DNA from: Schistocerca nitens
Taxonomy: Eukaryota > Arthropoda > Insecta > Orthoptera > Acrididae
Assembly: GCF_023898315.1 (NCBI RefSeq)
Contig: NC_064622.1
Coordinates: forward strand, 278,061,503-278,125,502
Length of the DNA: 64,000 nt
Direction: 5' to 3'
How positions within the stretch are numbered: the first letter of the stretch is position 1; every line of letters begins with the position of its first letter. The position numbers and the translations under genes are program-made. The notes under the pieces are model-generated. The model saw only the letters and a program-made list of their open reading frames with translations. It ran no database searches and had not been told where the DNA came from. This document shows positions 21,905 through 31,079 of this stretch, piece after piece.

Positions 21905-22320
21905 CTTTTTGCCATTTTATATCTGTCTGTCCGTGTGTTAACAACCCTTTTCCTCAGAAACGGTTAAGGATATCAAGCACTAAAAATGGTTGAAATGGCT
22001 CTGAGCACTATTGGACTTAACATCTGAGGTCATCAGTCCCCTAGAACTTAGAACTACTTAAACCTAACTAAGCTAAGGACATCACACACATCCATGGCCG
22101 AGGCAGGATTCGAACCTGCGACCGTAGCAGTCGCGCGGTTCCGGACTGAAGCGCCTAGAACCTCTTTGCCACTGCAGCCGGCCTATCAAGCTCAAATTTA
22201 TGTCAAATACTATGGTGTATGGTCTATTGGCGGTGTAGATAATGTAAGCTTCTAAGTTAATGCAGTTGGTCATGTATGTCACATATTTTGATACTCGAAA
22301 ACTCACTTATCTAGATCTAT
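21905..22320 (+). repeat. Diverged interspersed repeat, unit 2 (split by SINE-b)
   Basis: Same family as 20340-20600: ttttcctcagaaacggtta, ctattggcggtgtagataat and tcacatattttgatactcg. A SINE-b at 21979-22183 splits it. The two units bracket the Tc1 element in direct orientation. Confidence 0.55.
21979..22183 (-). mobile_element. SINE-b, full length
   Basis: It is flanked by an 8-bp duplication, tatcaagc (21971-21978 and 22184-22191). On the minus strand it has the tRNA-like head with ggttcgaatcctgcc and the standard SINE-b body. It is inserted into the diverged repeat. Confidence 0.93.
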
Positions 22321-22325
22321 AGATG

Positions 22326-22606
22326 TTCTGGTATGCTATCGGTAAGACGCTGCCTAGAAACGGACAGGTTGCAGGATCGAATCTCCGTCGGACGACGGAT
22401 TTTCCAGTTTTCGTTTTAACCTAGCCTTCACCCCTCAACGGTGTGAGAAGTCGCCAGAAACAACGCGTGATTCGGATTCCACGTTGAACTGTAGGTCCCC
22501 TTTTCACGGTAGGGGGGTAGGTTAGGGTCATGAAAGTCGCCAAAGTGGCGTCCAATAGAAAGACTTTCACCATGTCATTGGGCCACACGAAATTATTGTT
22601 ATTATA
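22326..22606 (+). mobile_element. SINE-d (tRNA-headed), distinct family
   Basis: The head contains an A-box-like tatgctatcggtaagacgc and a B-box-like gttgcaggatcgaatctcc. The body (ttttaacctagccttcaccc, then gtcgccaaagtggcgtcca) is unrelated to SINE-b. The 3' end runs into aattattgttattata. No clear TSD was found, so the limits are approximate. Confidence 0.65.
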
Positions 22607-22624
22607 TACAAAGATAATTTAGTT

Positions 22625-22818
22625 GCCGGCCGCGGTGGACGAACGGTTCTAGGCGCTTCAGTCCGGAACCGCGTGACTGCTACGGTCGCAGGTTCGAATC
22701 CTGCCTAGTGCATGGATGTGTGTGATGTCCTTAGGTTAGTTAGGTTTAAGTAGTTCTAAGTTCTAGGGGACTGATGACCTGGGATGTTAAGTCCCATAGT
22801 GCTCAGAGCCATTTATTT
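22625..22818 (+). mobile_element. SINE-b, full length
   Basis: It is flanked by a 12-bp duplication, gataatttagtt (22613-22624 and 22819-22830). It begins gccggccgcggtggacgaac, with the B box ggttcgaatcc and an end of gagccattta. Confidence 0.95.
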
Positions 22819-23043
22819 GATAATTTAGTTTGTGGGAACCCTCAGAGCGCGAGTCCTACTCGCCTTTGTTCCTGTCTTGCTCTGCCCGACTTCTTATGAT
22901 TTGTCAGTTCTGCCAGGGGACGAACTGTGTCGAATTTCTTGTTGGCTTTAAATAGGCCCAGCCTTTACCTGGCTTGGACGTCTTCTGCAACCAGTCAGAC
23001 TTCAAACTTACCCACGTGTGCCAGTCCTCTAGCAAACACTGAA

Positions 23044-23285
23044 ATGAAATGAAATGTCGTGTGGCGAGGGCCTTCCGGTGGATAGCCCTGATTGCCTGGT
23101 GCAAGTCTTTTGAGGTGACACCACTTCGGCGACTTGCACGTCGATGAGGATGAAATGAGGATGATGAAGACGACACAGACACCCAGTCTCTGAGCGGAGA
23201 AAATCTCCAACCCAGACGGGATTCAAAAGGGGGGGCCCTGGCATGACAGACTGGCACGCTGTCCACTCAGCTACGGTGGCGGTCA
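23044..23285 (-). mobile_element. SINE-e (tRNA-headed)
   Basis: It is flanked by a 13-bp duplication, agcaaacactgaa (23031-23043 and 23286-23298). On the minus strand it starts with ccgccaccgtagctgagtgg, a tRNA-like A-box region, and ends in a ttcatttcatttc-type tail at 23044. The middle (cttttgaggtgacaccactt) is unlike the other SINEs. The tRNA head lacks a clean B box. Confidence 0.85.
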
Positions 23286-23350
23286 AGCAAACACTGAAGA
23301 GTGTTGTGTTACTTAGAGCCGGTGATTTTCTAGAATTTATTCCCAATTTT

Positions 23351-23544
23351 GGTTCAAATGGCTCTAAGCACTAAGAGACTTAACATCTGAGGTCATCAGT
23401 CCCCTAGACGTAGAACTAATTAAACCTAACTAACCTACGGACGTCACACATATCCATGCCCGAGGCAGGATTCGAACCTGCGACAGTAGCAGCAGCGCGG
23501 ATCTGGACTGAAGCGCCTAGAACCGCTCTGGCACAGCAGCCGGC
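23351..23544 (-). mobile_element. SINE-b, full length
   Basis: It is flanked by the 12-bp duplication attcccaatttt (23339-23350 and 23545-23556). Head with ggttcgaatcctgcc on the minus strand and the standard body. Confidence 0.95.
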
Positions 23545-23556
23545 ATTCCCAATTTT

Positions 23557-24134
23557 AAGACGTTAAGTTTTCACGTTACTTTATTCTCCGAAAGTTAGTT
23601 GAGAAATTTAGACAGTCAGCAGCAGCCGCTAACTGTGCGCTAACACTGATGTGAACGTGTCATCTTTGCACACAAGACAGCAGGGAATAATTAAAAAATG
23701 TAACAACAGAACTGTGAGAAGAAACGATAACATCTGTCATCTGATGTGAATGTCGACTAACGGTACTTAAAGACTGAAGCGGTTCATTAGGAAGCAGAAA
23801 GAAAATGGACAGACTGAGGGAAAGCTATTGTCAGTGCATATTGTAGCTTTCAATGCACAGAACCGGTCCGAATTTGAATACAGATACCGTGTCCTCTGCG
23901 CTGCCGAACCATACGCACTGTTGCTGCCGTTCGTCCCTACAAATAACGCCTTAGCCAGAAACATTGCGCACGCTGTGCTGGTCCGCTTGATGTTCAAGAA
24001 CGAGAGAGACACAGCCCCTGTTTTGAGTTCTCTGGTCACAAGTTCATACGAGTAATTACACAGTGTACGGAATATGTCCAAAAGACGATGCACTACATAG
24101 CGTTGGCTGGCATAACATGCCGACAAGAAGTCAT
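23557..24134. other. No gene recognised
   Basis: There are overlapping open frames of 75 and 119 codons on opposite strands (23828-24055 plus, 23767-24126 minus). I recognise neither, and neither has a convincing domain, so I do not call a gene. Confidence 0.4.
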
Positions 24135-24141
24135 CCTTAAT

Positions 24142-24481
24142 TAACTAAACTAAACTCCATTCGAACAGGCCTTGAAGACCCAACGGTACCAACCGACCGC
24201 CGTGTCATCCTCAGACCACAGACGTCACTGGATGCGGATATAAAGGGGCATATGATCAGCATACTGCTCTCCCGGCCGTTGTCAGCTTTCATAACCTGAG
24301 CCACTACTTCTCAATCAAGTAGCTCCTCACTTGGCCTCACAAAAGCTGAGTGCACCCCAATTGCCAACAGCGCTCGACAGGCTGCATGGTCACCCATCTA
24401 AGTACTAGGCAAACCCGACAGCGTGTAACTCGAGCGATTTGATGGGAACCGGTCCTGCAACTGTGGCAAGGCCGTTGGCAC
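24142..24481 (-). mobile_element. 5S-rRNA-derived SINE (SINE3 type)
   Basis: On the minus strand the first about 95 bases (24479 down to 24385) read like eukaryotic 5S rRNA: gccaacggccttgccacagt, gaccggttcccatcaaatcg, then agtacttagatgggtgacc, which is the 5S C box of the internal polymerase III promoter. The body follows, with a TA-rich section and an end of ttaaggatg. A short duplication ccttaat (24135-24141 and 24482-24488) supports an insertion. It is not a 5S gene because the last quarter of 5S is replaced by unrelated SINE body. Confidence 0.85.
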
Positions 24482-24504
24482 CCTTAATGAATACTGAAAT
24501 ATTT

Positions 24505-24685
24505 GCGGTTCTAGGCGCTTCAGTCCTGAACCGCGTGACTGCTACGGTCGCAGGTTCGAATCCTGCCTCGGGCATGGATGTGTGTGATGTCCTTAGGTTA
24601 GTTAGGTTTAAGTTGTTCCAAGTTCTAGGGGACTGATGACCACAGAAGTTAAGTCCCATAGTGCTCAGAGCCATTTCAACCATTT
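24505..24685 (+). mobile_element. SINE-b, 5'-truncated
   Basis: It starts at gcggttctaggcgcttcag, so the first about 20 bases of the head are missing. It then follows the family to gagccatttcaaccattt. It is immediately followed by LINE-C. No confident TSD. Confidence 0.85.
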
Positions 24686-24688
24686 AAG

Positions 24689-25000
24689 ATGAACATCAAG
24701 AAAAGCAAAACGAGGAAAATGGAATGTAGTCGAATTAAATCGGGTGATGCTGAGGGAATTAGATTAGGAAATGAGACACTTAAAGTAGTAGATGAGTTTT
24801 GCTATTTGGGGAGCAAAATAATTGATGATGGTCGAAATACCGTTGGGTCTTCATGGCCTGTTCAGGAGGAGTTTGAGTTTGGTCGAAGTAGAGAAGACAT
24901 AAAATGTAGACTGGCAATGGCAAGAAAAGCGTTTCTAAAGAAGAGAAATTTGCTAACATCGAGTATAGATTTAAGTGTGAGGAAGTTGTTTCTGAAAATA
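24689..25000 (+). pseudogene. LINE-C ORF2 C-terminus, part 1
   Basis: Reads KSKTRKMECSRIKSGDAEG, FCYLGSKIIDDG, then an extra 17 codons (24830-24880 region) absent from the copy at 19292-19951, then RSREDIKCRLAMARKAFLKK. The extra codons come from a 44-bp SINE3 tail plus a 7-bp TSD (see findings). The frame stays open up to the Tc1 boundary. Confidence 0.85.
24837..24880 (-). mobile_element. 44-bp SINE3 3'-tail insertion
   Basis: The bases taccgttgggtcttcatggc match the 3' end of the 5S-derived SINE at 24142-24481 read on its minus strand. A 7-bp direct repeat, ggtcgaa, flanks it (24830-24836 and 24881-24887). It therefore looks like an extremely 5'-truncated SINE. Insert plus TSD is 51 bp, a multiple of three, so the host frame is kept. 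Orientation is given relative to the window by the tail (here 5' to 3' on the plus strand; listed minus because the parent copy is minus). Confidence 0.7.
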
Positions 25001-26422
25001 CACTCCTGGAAATTGAAATAAGAACACCGTGAATTCATTGTCCCAGGAAGGGGAAACTTTATTGACACATTCCTGGGGTCAGATACATCACATGATCACA
25101 CTGACAGAACCACAGGCACATAGACACAGGCAACAGAGCATGCACAATGTCGGCACTAGTACAGTGTATATACACCTTTCGCAGCAATGCAGGCTGCTAT
25201 TCTCCCATGGAGACGATCGTAGAGATGCTGGATGTAGTCCTGTGGAACGGCTTGCCATGCCATTTCCACCTGGCGCCTCAGTTGGACCAGCGTTCGTGCT
25301 GGACGTGCAGACCGCGTGAGACGACGCTTCATCCAGTCCCAAACATGCTCAATGGGGGACAGATCCGGAGATCTTGCTGGCCAGGGTAGTTGACTTACAC
25401 CTTCTAGAGCACGTTGGGTGGCACGGGATACATGCGGACGTGCATTGTCCTGTTGGAACAGCAAGTTCCCTTGCCGGTCTAGGAATGGTAGAACGATGGG
25501 TTCGATGACGGTTTGGATGTACCGTGCACTATTCAGTGTCCCCTCGACGATCACCAGTGGTGTACGGCCAGTGTAGGAGATCGCTCCCCACACCATGATG
25601 CCGGGTGTTGGCCCTGTGTGCCTCGGTCGTATGCAGTCTTGATTGTGGCGCTCACCTGCACGGCGCCAAACACGCATACGACCATCATTGGCACCAAGGC
25701 AGAAGCGACTCTCATCGCTGAAGACGACATGTCTCCATTCGTCCCTCCATTCACGCCTGTCGCGACACCACTGGAGGCGGGTTGCACGATGTTGGGGCGT
25801 GAGCGGAAGACGGCCTAACGGTGTGCGGGACCGTAGCCCAGCTTCATGGAGACGGTTGCGAATGGTCCTCGCCGATACCCCAGGAGCAACAGTGTCCCTA
25901 ATTTGCTGGGAAGTGGCGGTGCGGTCCCCTACGGCACTGCGTAGGATCCTACGGTCTTGGCGTGCATCCGTGCGTCGCTGCGGTCCGGTCCCAGGTCGAC
26001 GGGCACGTGCACCTTCCGCCGACCACTGGCGACAACATCGATGTACTGTGGAGACCTCACGCCCCACGTGTTGAGCAATTCGGCGGTACGTCCACCCGGC
26101 CTCCCGCATGTCCACTATACGCCCTCGCTCAAAGTCCGTCAACTGCACATACGGTTCACGTCCACGCTGTCGCGGCATGCTACCAGTGTTAAAGACTGCG
26201 ATGGAGCTCCGTATGCCACGGCAAACTGGCTGACACTGACGGCGGCGGTGCACAAATGCTGCGCAGCTAGCGCCATTCGACGGCCAACGCCGCGGTTCCT
26301 GGTGTGTCCGCTGTGCCGTGCGTGTGATCATTGCTTGTACAGCCCTCTCGCAGTGTCCGGAGCAAGTATGGTGGGTCTGACACACCGGTGTCAATGTGTT
26401 CTTTTTTCCATTTCCAGGAGTG
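25001..26422 (-). mobile_element. Tc1-like DNA transposon, complete and apparently intact (copy 2)
   Basis: It is 1422 bp. Its TIRs (cactcctggaaattgaaata at the left; the inverted tatttccatttccaggagtg at the right, with a few mismatches) have TA duplications at 24999-25000 and 26423-26424. A single open reading frame on the minus strand fills most of the interior. It inserted into the reading frame of LINE-C. The near-identity with copy 1 at 1-988 indicates recent transposition. Confidence 0.96.
25156..26178 (-). CDS. Tc1-like transposase, intact, 340 aa
   Basis: The start chosen is the ATG at 26176-26178 (MPRQRGREPYVQL), which begins just before the first HTH; a longer open frame to 26394 runs through TIR-proximal non-coding sequence and is not typical. 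Residues 13-55 and about 88-115 form the paired-like HTH domains that bind the TIR. A basic stretch (GARARRPGTGPQRR) lies between them. Catalytic residues are D155 (VVFSDESRF), D244 (FQQDNARPH) and E277 (SPDLSPIEH). Only 32 residues separate D244 and E277 by my count, against 34 in canonical Tc1. No stop or frameshift is present. It should excise and reinsert its element at TA in the nucleus. Confidence 0.94.
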   Translation of the reverse strand: MPRQRGREPYVQLTDFERGRIVDMREAGWTYRRIAQHVGREVSTVHRCCRQWSAEGARARRPGTGPQRRTDARQDRRILRSAVGDRTATSQQIRDTVAPGVSARTIRNRLHEAGLRSRTPLGRLPLTPQHRATRLQWCRDRREWRDEWRHVVFSDESRFCLGANDGRMRVWRRAGERHNQDCIRPRHTGPTPGIMVWGAISYTGRTPLVIVEGTLNSARYIQTVIEPIVLPFLDRQGNLLFQQDNARPHVSRATQRALEGVSQLPWPARSPDLSPIEHVWDWMKRRLTRSARPARTLVQLRRQVEMAWQAVPQDYIQHLYDRLHGRIAACIAAKGVYTLY

Positions 26423-26424
26423 TA

Positions 26425-26842
26425 TTTGTATGGAGTGTAGCCATATATGGAAGTGAAACATGGACGATAAATAGTTTAGACAAGAAGAGAATAGAAGCTT
26501 TAGAACTGTGGTGCTACAGAAGAATCCTCAAGATTAGGTGGATAGATCACAAAACTAATGAGGAGGTACTGAATAGAATGGGGGAGAAGAGAAATTTGTG
26601 GCACAACTTGACTACAAAAAGTGATCGGTTGGTAGGACATGTTCTGAGGCCTCGAAGGATAACCAATTTAGTATTGGAGGGAAGTGATGAGGGAAAAATC
26701 GTAGAGGGAGACCAAGAGATGAATACACTAAGCAGATTCAGAAGGATGTAGGTCGCAGTAGGTACTGGGAGATGAAGAAGCTTGCACAGGATAGACTAGC
26801 ATGGAGAGCTGCACCAGTCTCTGGACCGATGACCACAACATC
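26425..26842 (+). pseudogene. LINE-C ORF2 C-terminus, part 2
   Basis: Reads FVWSVAIYGSETWTINSL, LWCYRRILKIRW, TNEEVLNRMGEKRNLWHN and VGHVLRPRRITNLVLEG. A frameshift after GKIVEGD is suggested by homology to GKNRRGRPRDQYT in the other copy. The 3' end is reached near 26842 without a clear simple-repeat tail. Confidence 0.82.
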
Positions 26843-27474
26843 TAGCATATTCTTTACAACCATTATCACTAAATTCTTGATTGTTTTAAAATTTCCAAAA
26901 TATGCGCTTAGTTCTATCACATTTGAATCGTGAGTAGCACACTTTTAACTTAGTTTCATCCACTTGTAGTTTTTCAATTTTACTTAGTGTTTCATTTTCC
27001 TCTCTACGTTCATTGCAACTGCAAAAGTAGTCGATGTGACACAAATATTCCAGAATTCTAGAAACAAATTGTTGTGAAAGTTTTGAGTGATTGCTTTTGC
27101 AAAACTTTGCTTAAGTTTGAGGCGCCATTTAAAGTATCGTCCAAAATCACTAAACCTATATTGAAATTATAATCATCGTTCTAAGAAGATTCCTCCTGTC
27201 AAACTTGCTAAACCCGCACCGTCTTGCGCACCATGATAATTGACTTGTTCATAGGAATATAGCGTGTACTTAACCAGCAAGTGTCAACAGCTTTAGGTAT
27301 TTTTTAAACAGTTTGTTCTTAAATACACTGAATTTCACGCATTGCATTTTCTCATTCAGGAGAAGCCTGAAAGTTTTATAAATGCTGTTAACAATATGTA
27401 ATGTGTATTTTACTATTTTTTTAATTTATTTTTTATGTCTTTATTTACTTAATCTTATCTGATTAGGGCCATTT
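26843..27474. other. No gene recognised
   Basis: A+T-rich DNA with no recognised domain or repeat structure. Confidence 0.45.
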
Positions 27475-27532
27475 ACGTGTACATAGATACTTCGCAAACC
27501 ACAGTACAGTGCGTGGCGGAGGGTAGCCTGTA

Positions 27533-29218
27533 TCACTTGTCATTTCCTATCCTGTTCCACCCAGAAATAGAGCGAGGGAAAAACGACTCTCTGTACTCCT
27601 TCATATGAGCCCTAATTTCTCGTATCTTATCCTCGTTGTCCTTACGTGCGATGTACGTTGGCGACAGTAGAATCGTTCCGCAGTCTGCTTCAAATGCTAG
27701 TTCTCTAAATTTTCTCAATAGTGTTTCTCGAAAAGAACGTCGCCTTCCTTCCAGGGATTCCCGTTTTGAGTTCCCGAAGCATCTCCGTAACACTTGTTGT
27801 TCGAAACCTACAGATAACAAATCTAGCAGCCCGCCTCTGAATTGCTTCGATGTTCTTCCTTCAATTGGACCTAGTACGGATCCCTAACACTCGAGCAGAG
27901 CCCAAGAATAGGTCGTGCCAGCGTCCTGTATGCGTTTTCCTTTACAGGCGAACCACTCTTTCCTATAATTCTCCCAATAAACCGAAGTCAACCATTTGCC
28001 TTCCCTCCCACAGTTTTCTCATACTCGTACCACCCCAAATGGCTTTGCCCATATATTTAACTAGTTGGCTGTGTCAAGCAGGACACTAGTAATACTGTGT
28101 CCGAACATTATAGATTTGTTCTTCGTACTCATCCGAATTAATTTACATTTTTCCACATTTAGTCCTAGCCGCCATTATCACATCAACTGGAAATTTTGTC
28201 TAAGTCGTCTTGTATCTTCCTACAGTCACACAACTTCGACACCTTACCGTACATCACGGCATCATCAGCAAACAACCGTACATCGCTGCCCACCCTGTCC
28301 GCCAAATCATTTATTTATAGAGAGAATAACAGCGATCCTATCAGACTTCCCTGGGGCACTCCTGGCGAAACCATTGTCTCTCATGTACACGCGCAGTCGA
28401 GGACAACGTACTGGGTTCTATTATTTAAGAAGTCTTCGACTCACTCACATATCTGTGAACTTATTCCAGATGCTCGTATTTCCGTCCGGAAATCTAGATA
28501 TATGGAATCTGCCTGTCGTCCTTCATCCATGGTTCTCAGTATATCATGTGAGAAAATGGCGAGCTGAGCTTCGCACGAGGTAAGGGGCCAATGCCGTAGA
28601 GTACTCTTTGGGAAATCGAACCGGGATTCCATCCATACCTCGTGATTTATTTGTTTTCAAATATTTCAGTTGTTTCTCTAGCCAGGTATGCGTATTTCTA
28701 TGTCGTCCATACTGGAATCTGTTCGATTGTCAAATGACGTGTGTTTGGCGGTGGTGGTGGTTAGTGTTCAACGTCCCGTCGACAACGAGGTCATTAGAGA
28801 CGGAGCGCAAGCTCGGGTTAGGGAAGAAGGATCGGGAAGGAAATCGGCCGTGCCCTTTCAAAGGAACCATCCCGGCATTTGCCTGAAACGATTTAGGGAA
28901 ATCACGGAAAACCTAAATCAGGATGGCTGGAGACGGGATTGAACCGTCGTCCTCCCGAATGCGAGTCCAGTGTGCTAACCACTGCGCCACCTCGCTCGGT
29001 GACGTATGTTTGTACGGTTCTCCTGTGGGAAGGGTTTCTTGAAAGTGTACTTTAAAACTTCGGCTTTCGTTTTGCTGGTCAACAAGGGACTGAATGGAAG
29101 CCTTATACCCGCTTAGCGATTTTGCATACGACCAGATTTTTGTCATGTTCTCTGCCAAATCTTTTGCTAAGGTGTGACGGTGGTACCTGTTCTTTGCTTC
29201 GCGCATAGATCTTTTCAC
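27533..29218 (-). pseudogene. LINE-A ORF2 relic
   Basis: Three disconnected open pieces are visible: 27533-27820 (C-terminal, LRKFRELAFEADCGTILLSP), 28441-28632 (RT palm, CEAQLAIFSHDILRTMDEGR, where the KAFDT core is damaged) and 29013-29218 (linker). Compared with the copy at 3765-6113 the FADD catalytic box is not readable in frame, so it is a dead copy. The SINE-a falls within the linker. Confidence 0.8.
28748..28999 (-). mobile_element. SINE-a (tRNA-headed)
   Basis: It is flanked by a 13-bp duplication with one mismatch (tgacgtgtgtttg at 28735-28747, tgacgtatgtttg at 29000-29012). On the minus strand the head reads cgagcgaggtggcgcagtgg and ggttcaatcccgtc (A and B boxes), followed by tttccgtgatttccctaaat, and it ends in a CCACCACCACC-type tail. 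It is inserted in LINE-A. Confidence 0.95.
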
Positions 29219-29778
29219 AGTCGCACGAACCGCTACTAACCTTCGCTTTTCGTAATTTGTGCGCCCTCTTTTGAACCTAGAGTGGAACAGTCTCTACTTC
29301 CTCAGCATCCGCCGAATTTCGTTACTAAACCATGATGGGTCCTTTCCGTCCTTTATCCACTTACTAGGCACGAATTCTCCAGACCACGATTTACAGTCTG
29401 CTTAAACTCTCCTTATAATTCCTCTACACCTACGTTATTGGAACTAAGTGATGTCGATTCAATGGCTAAGTGAGTCGTTAATAACTGCTTATCGCTCTAT
29501 CTAGCACAAACACTCTCCGAGCCTTCTTGACTGATTTATTAACTTTCGTTATCATAATTGCTATAATGACTTCATGATCGCGCTAATCCCTGTTTCTATA
29601 CTAACACTGTTGATTAGGCCCGCCCTTTTTGTAACTAAGACATCGGACCAAGGTTTTACTCAAACAGCGCCTCTTTTACAACATAATTACCTAAGAAATA
29701 ATAATTTTCATATGACGGCTAGTATTAAAATGATATGAATGTCTGAAGCGCCAGTGTAGGAAAAGTGCACTGACTATG

Positions 29779-30039
29779 TAGTCCGTAGCTCTTGGTCTAG
29801 CGGCTAGCGTTGCCGCCTTTGCATCACGGGGTCCCGGGCACGATTCCCGGCCGGGTTGTTGGTTTTCTCTGCCCGGGGGCTGGGTGTTTGTATTGTCCTC
29901 ATCATTTCATCATCATCATCATTCATGACAGTGGCTACATTTAATTGTGTAAAAATTGGACTGTGTCCAAAATTGGGACTTTGTATGGGCGCTGATGACT
30001 GCGCAGTTGAGTGCCCCACAAACCAAACATCATCATCAT
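29779..30039 (+). mobile_element. SINE-c (tRNA-headed)
   Basis: It is flanked by an 11-bp duplication, cactgactatg (29768-29778 and 30040-30050). The head, ttggtctagcggctagcgtt then cacgattcccggc, is tRNA-like. The body includes ttttctctgcccggg and gctgggtgtttgt, and ends with catcatcatcatc. The 5' half of the mosaic SINE at 59170-59379 resembles this family. Confidence 0.93.
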
Positions 30040-30059
30040 CACTGACTATGAACTAATAA

Positions 30060-30700
30060 AGTTAATACTGGCACTACTTGTATTACTCCAGCTGCTGCCA
30101 TTAATAGTGATAATATTAATAATAAAAATAATGACAATAATGGTAGCTGCAGATATTAGAAGAATTTATAGGTGTACAAAATAGATGTTTTCTGATATAA
30201 CGAGTTCTTAGGATCAGGAAACTTAAGGATACTGCATCGGCTAAGAATATTGGGAAATACGGAAGATTACTTTGGAAAGAGGGATGTACAAGGGTGACAA
30301 GTGCGTACAGGAACAGTGTTAATCCTTATCGTTGCTTTAGCAGACATGTCATTAACTGTCTTCTGAAGCTGGAGATTCATTTCTTTAATATAATGCGGGA
30401 AGTTAGGTTCCTGCTGCTGAGAAGACCTTCAAGACAGTGGCTGAATGACAGAGTGGGACAGAAAGGATTTTCTCTAATGGGGGCGGGTGTTTCTCCCATG
30501 TTGGTCAGAGAAGGGCGTTGAGGTCAAGGGGAGATATGAGGGGCAGTGTTCGCTGATAAGACAGTACAGAAGACAGAGGGCATGGAAATTTCTGAGCTTG
30601 ACTGTACGTGGCAGGATAGTTGTGCATAATTTGTGATGGTGAAATGTGATCAAATAGTCGATCATCACAAAAACAACGAACGCAGGCATTCATAACTAAT
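30060..30700. other. No gene recognised
   Basis: Short open frames only. Some resemblance to translated LINE-type sequence cannot be confirmed. Confidence 0.4.
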
Positions 30701-30711
30701 TCCAGGCGTCG

Positions 30712-31074
30712 TCAGCTTTCTTGAGAAATGCATTGCAAGATAACATCGCTGTAATCAGTAGCAATTGGAAGTATAAGTGTTTGTACAAGTTTCTTTTTCA
30801 GGTCACGAGGGAAGACATTTTTATATTTTTGTAGGGCATGGAGAAATGTTGATGCCTTCTTGCATGTTGCAATTACGTGTTCAGTACAGTTTAGATTTTC
30901 ATCTGTTATTAGTTCTAGGCACTTTATTGACGGAGAGAAGCCAATATTTGTTCCCTTTAGGGTTAAAGATGATACGGATTTTCGGGCTAATAAGCCTAGA
31001 ATGACCGACCAGTAACGCTTGGGTTTTGGATGGATGAGCTTTAACAGACTGACATTGTTCCTAACTAGACACAC
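30712..31074 (-). pseudogene. LINE-B (jockey-like) RT C-terminal scrap
   Basis: A 120-residue open frame on the minus strand reads SLTLKGTNIGFSPSIKCLEL, ITDENLNCTEHVIATCKKAS, KYKNVFPRDLKKKLVQTLIL. This is the thumb and connection region after the FADD box in jockey-type RT (compare [18 protein letters not shown] of the copy at 1171-1942). No catalytic core. Old fragment. Confidence 0.7.
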
Positions 31075-31079
31075 TTGTC

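Larger units (their letters stand above)
24686..26842 (+). mobile_element. LINE-C (RTE-like) copy split by a Tc1-like transposon
   Basis: Plus-strand ORF2 C-terminal sequence runs from about 24689 to 25000 and resumes at 26425. Removing the Tc1 element (25001-26422) and one TA joins the frame exactly at VRKLFLKIFVWSVAIYG. The 3' end matches the other copy until gaccacaaca at about 26838. The RT core is missing, so this is a 5'-truncated, non-autonomous copy. Confidence 0.9.
27475..29690 (-). mobile_element. LINE-A copy, minus strand, split by SINE-a
   Basis: The 3' end lies at about 27475-27490. Going up on the plus coordinates, the minus strand encodes the C-terminus (SPTYIARKDNEDKIREIRAH), RT pieces (around 28280-28600; LDFRTEIRASGISSQICE), the linker (MKRSMREAKNRYHRH, IWSYAKSLSGYK) and an endonuclease fragment (ETGISDHE near 29560). 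A SINE-a interrupts it at 28748-28999. Many stops and frameshifts. Confidence 0.85.

Noticed and set aside
23767-24126. 119-codon minus-strand open frame
   Set aside because: No recognised domain, overlapping frames on both strands, and no context for a gene.
24385-24479. 5S rRNA gene candidate
   Set aside because: Only about 95 bases resemble 5S, many positions differ, and the sequence continues into a SINE body with a flanking duplication.
25957-26751. A 264-codon plus-strand open frame
   Set aside because: It is the antisense of the Tc1-like transposase running by chance into the LINE-C fragment; the true coding strands are annotated separately.
28196-28567. 123-codon plus-strand open frame inside the LINE-A copy
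   Set aside because: It is the antisense of LINE-A reverse transcriptase.
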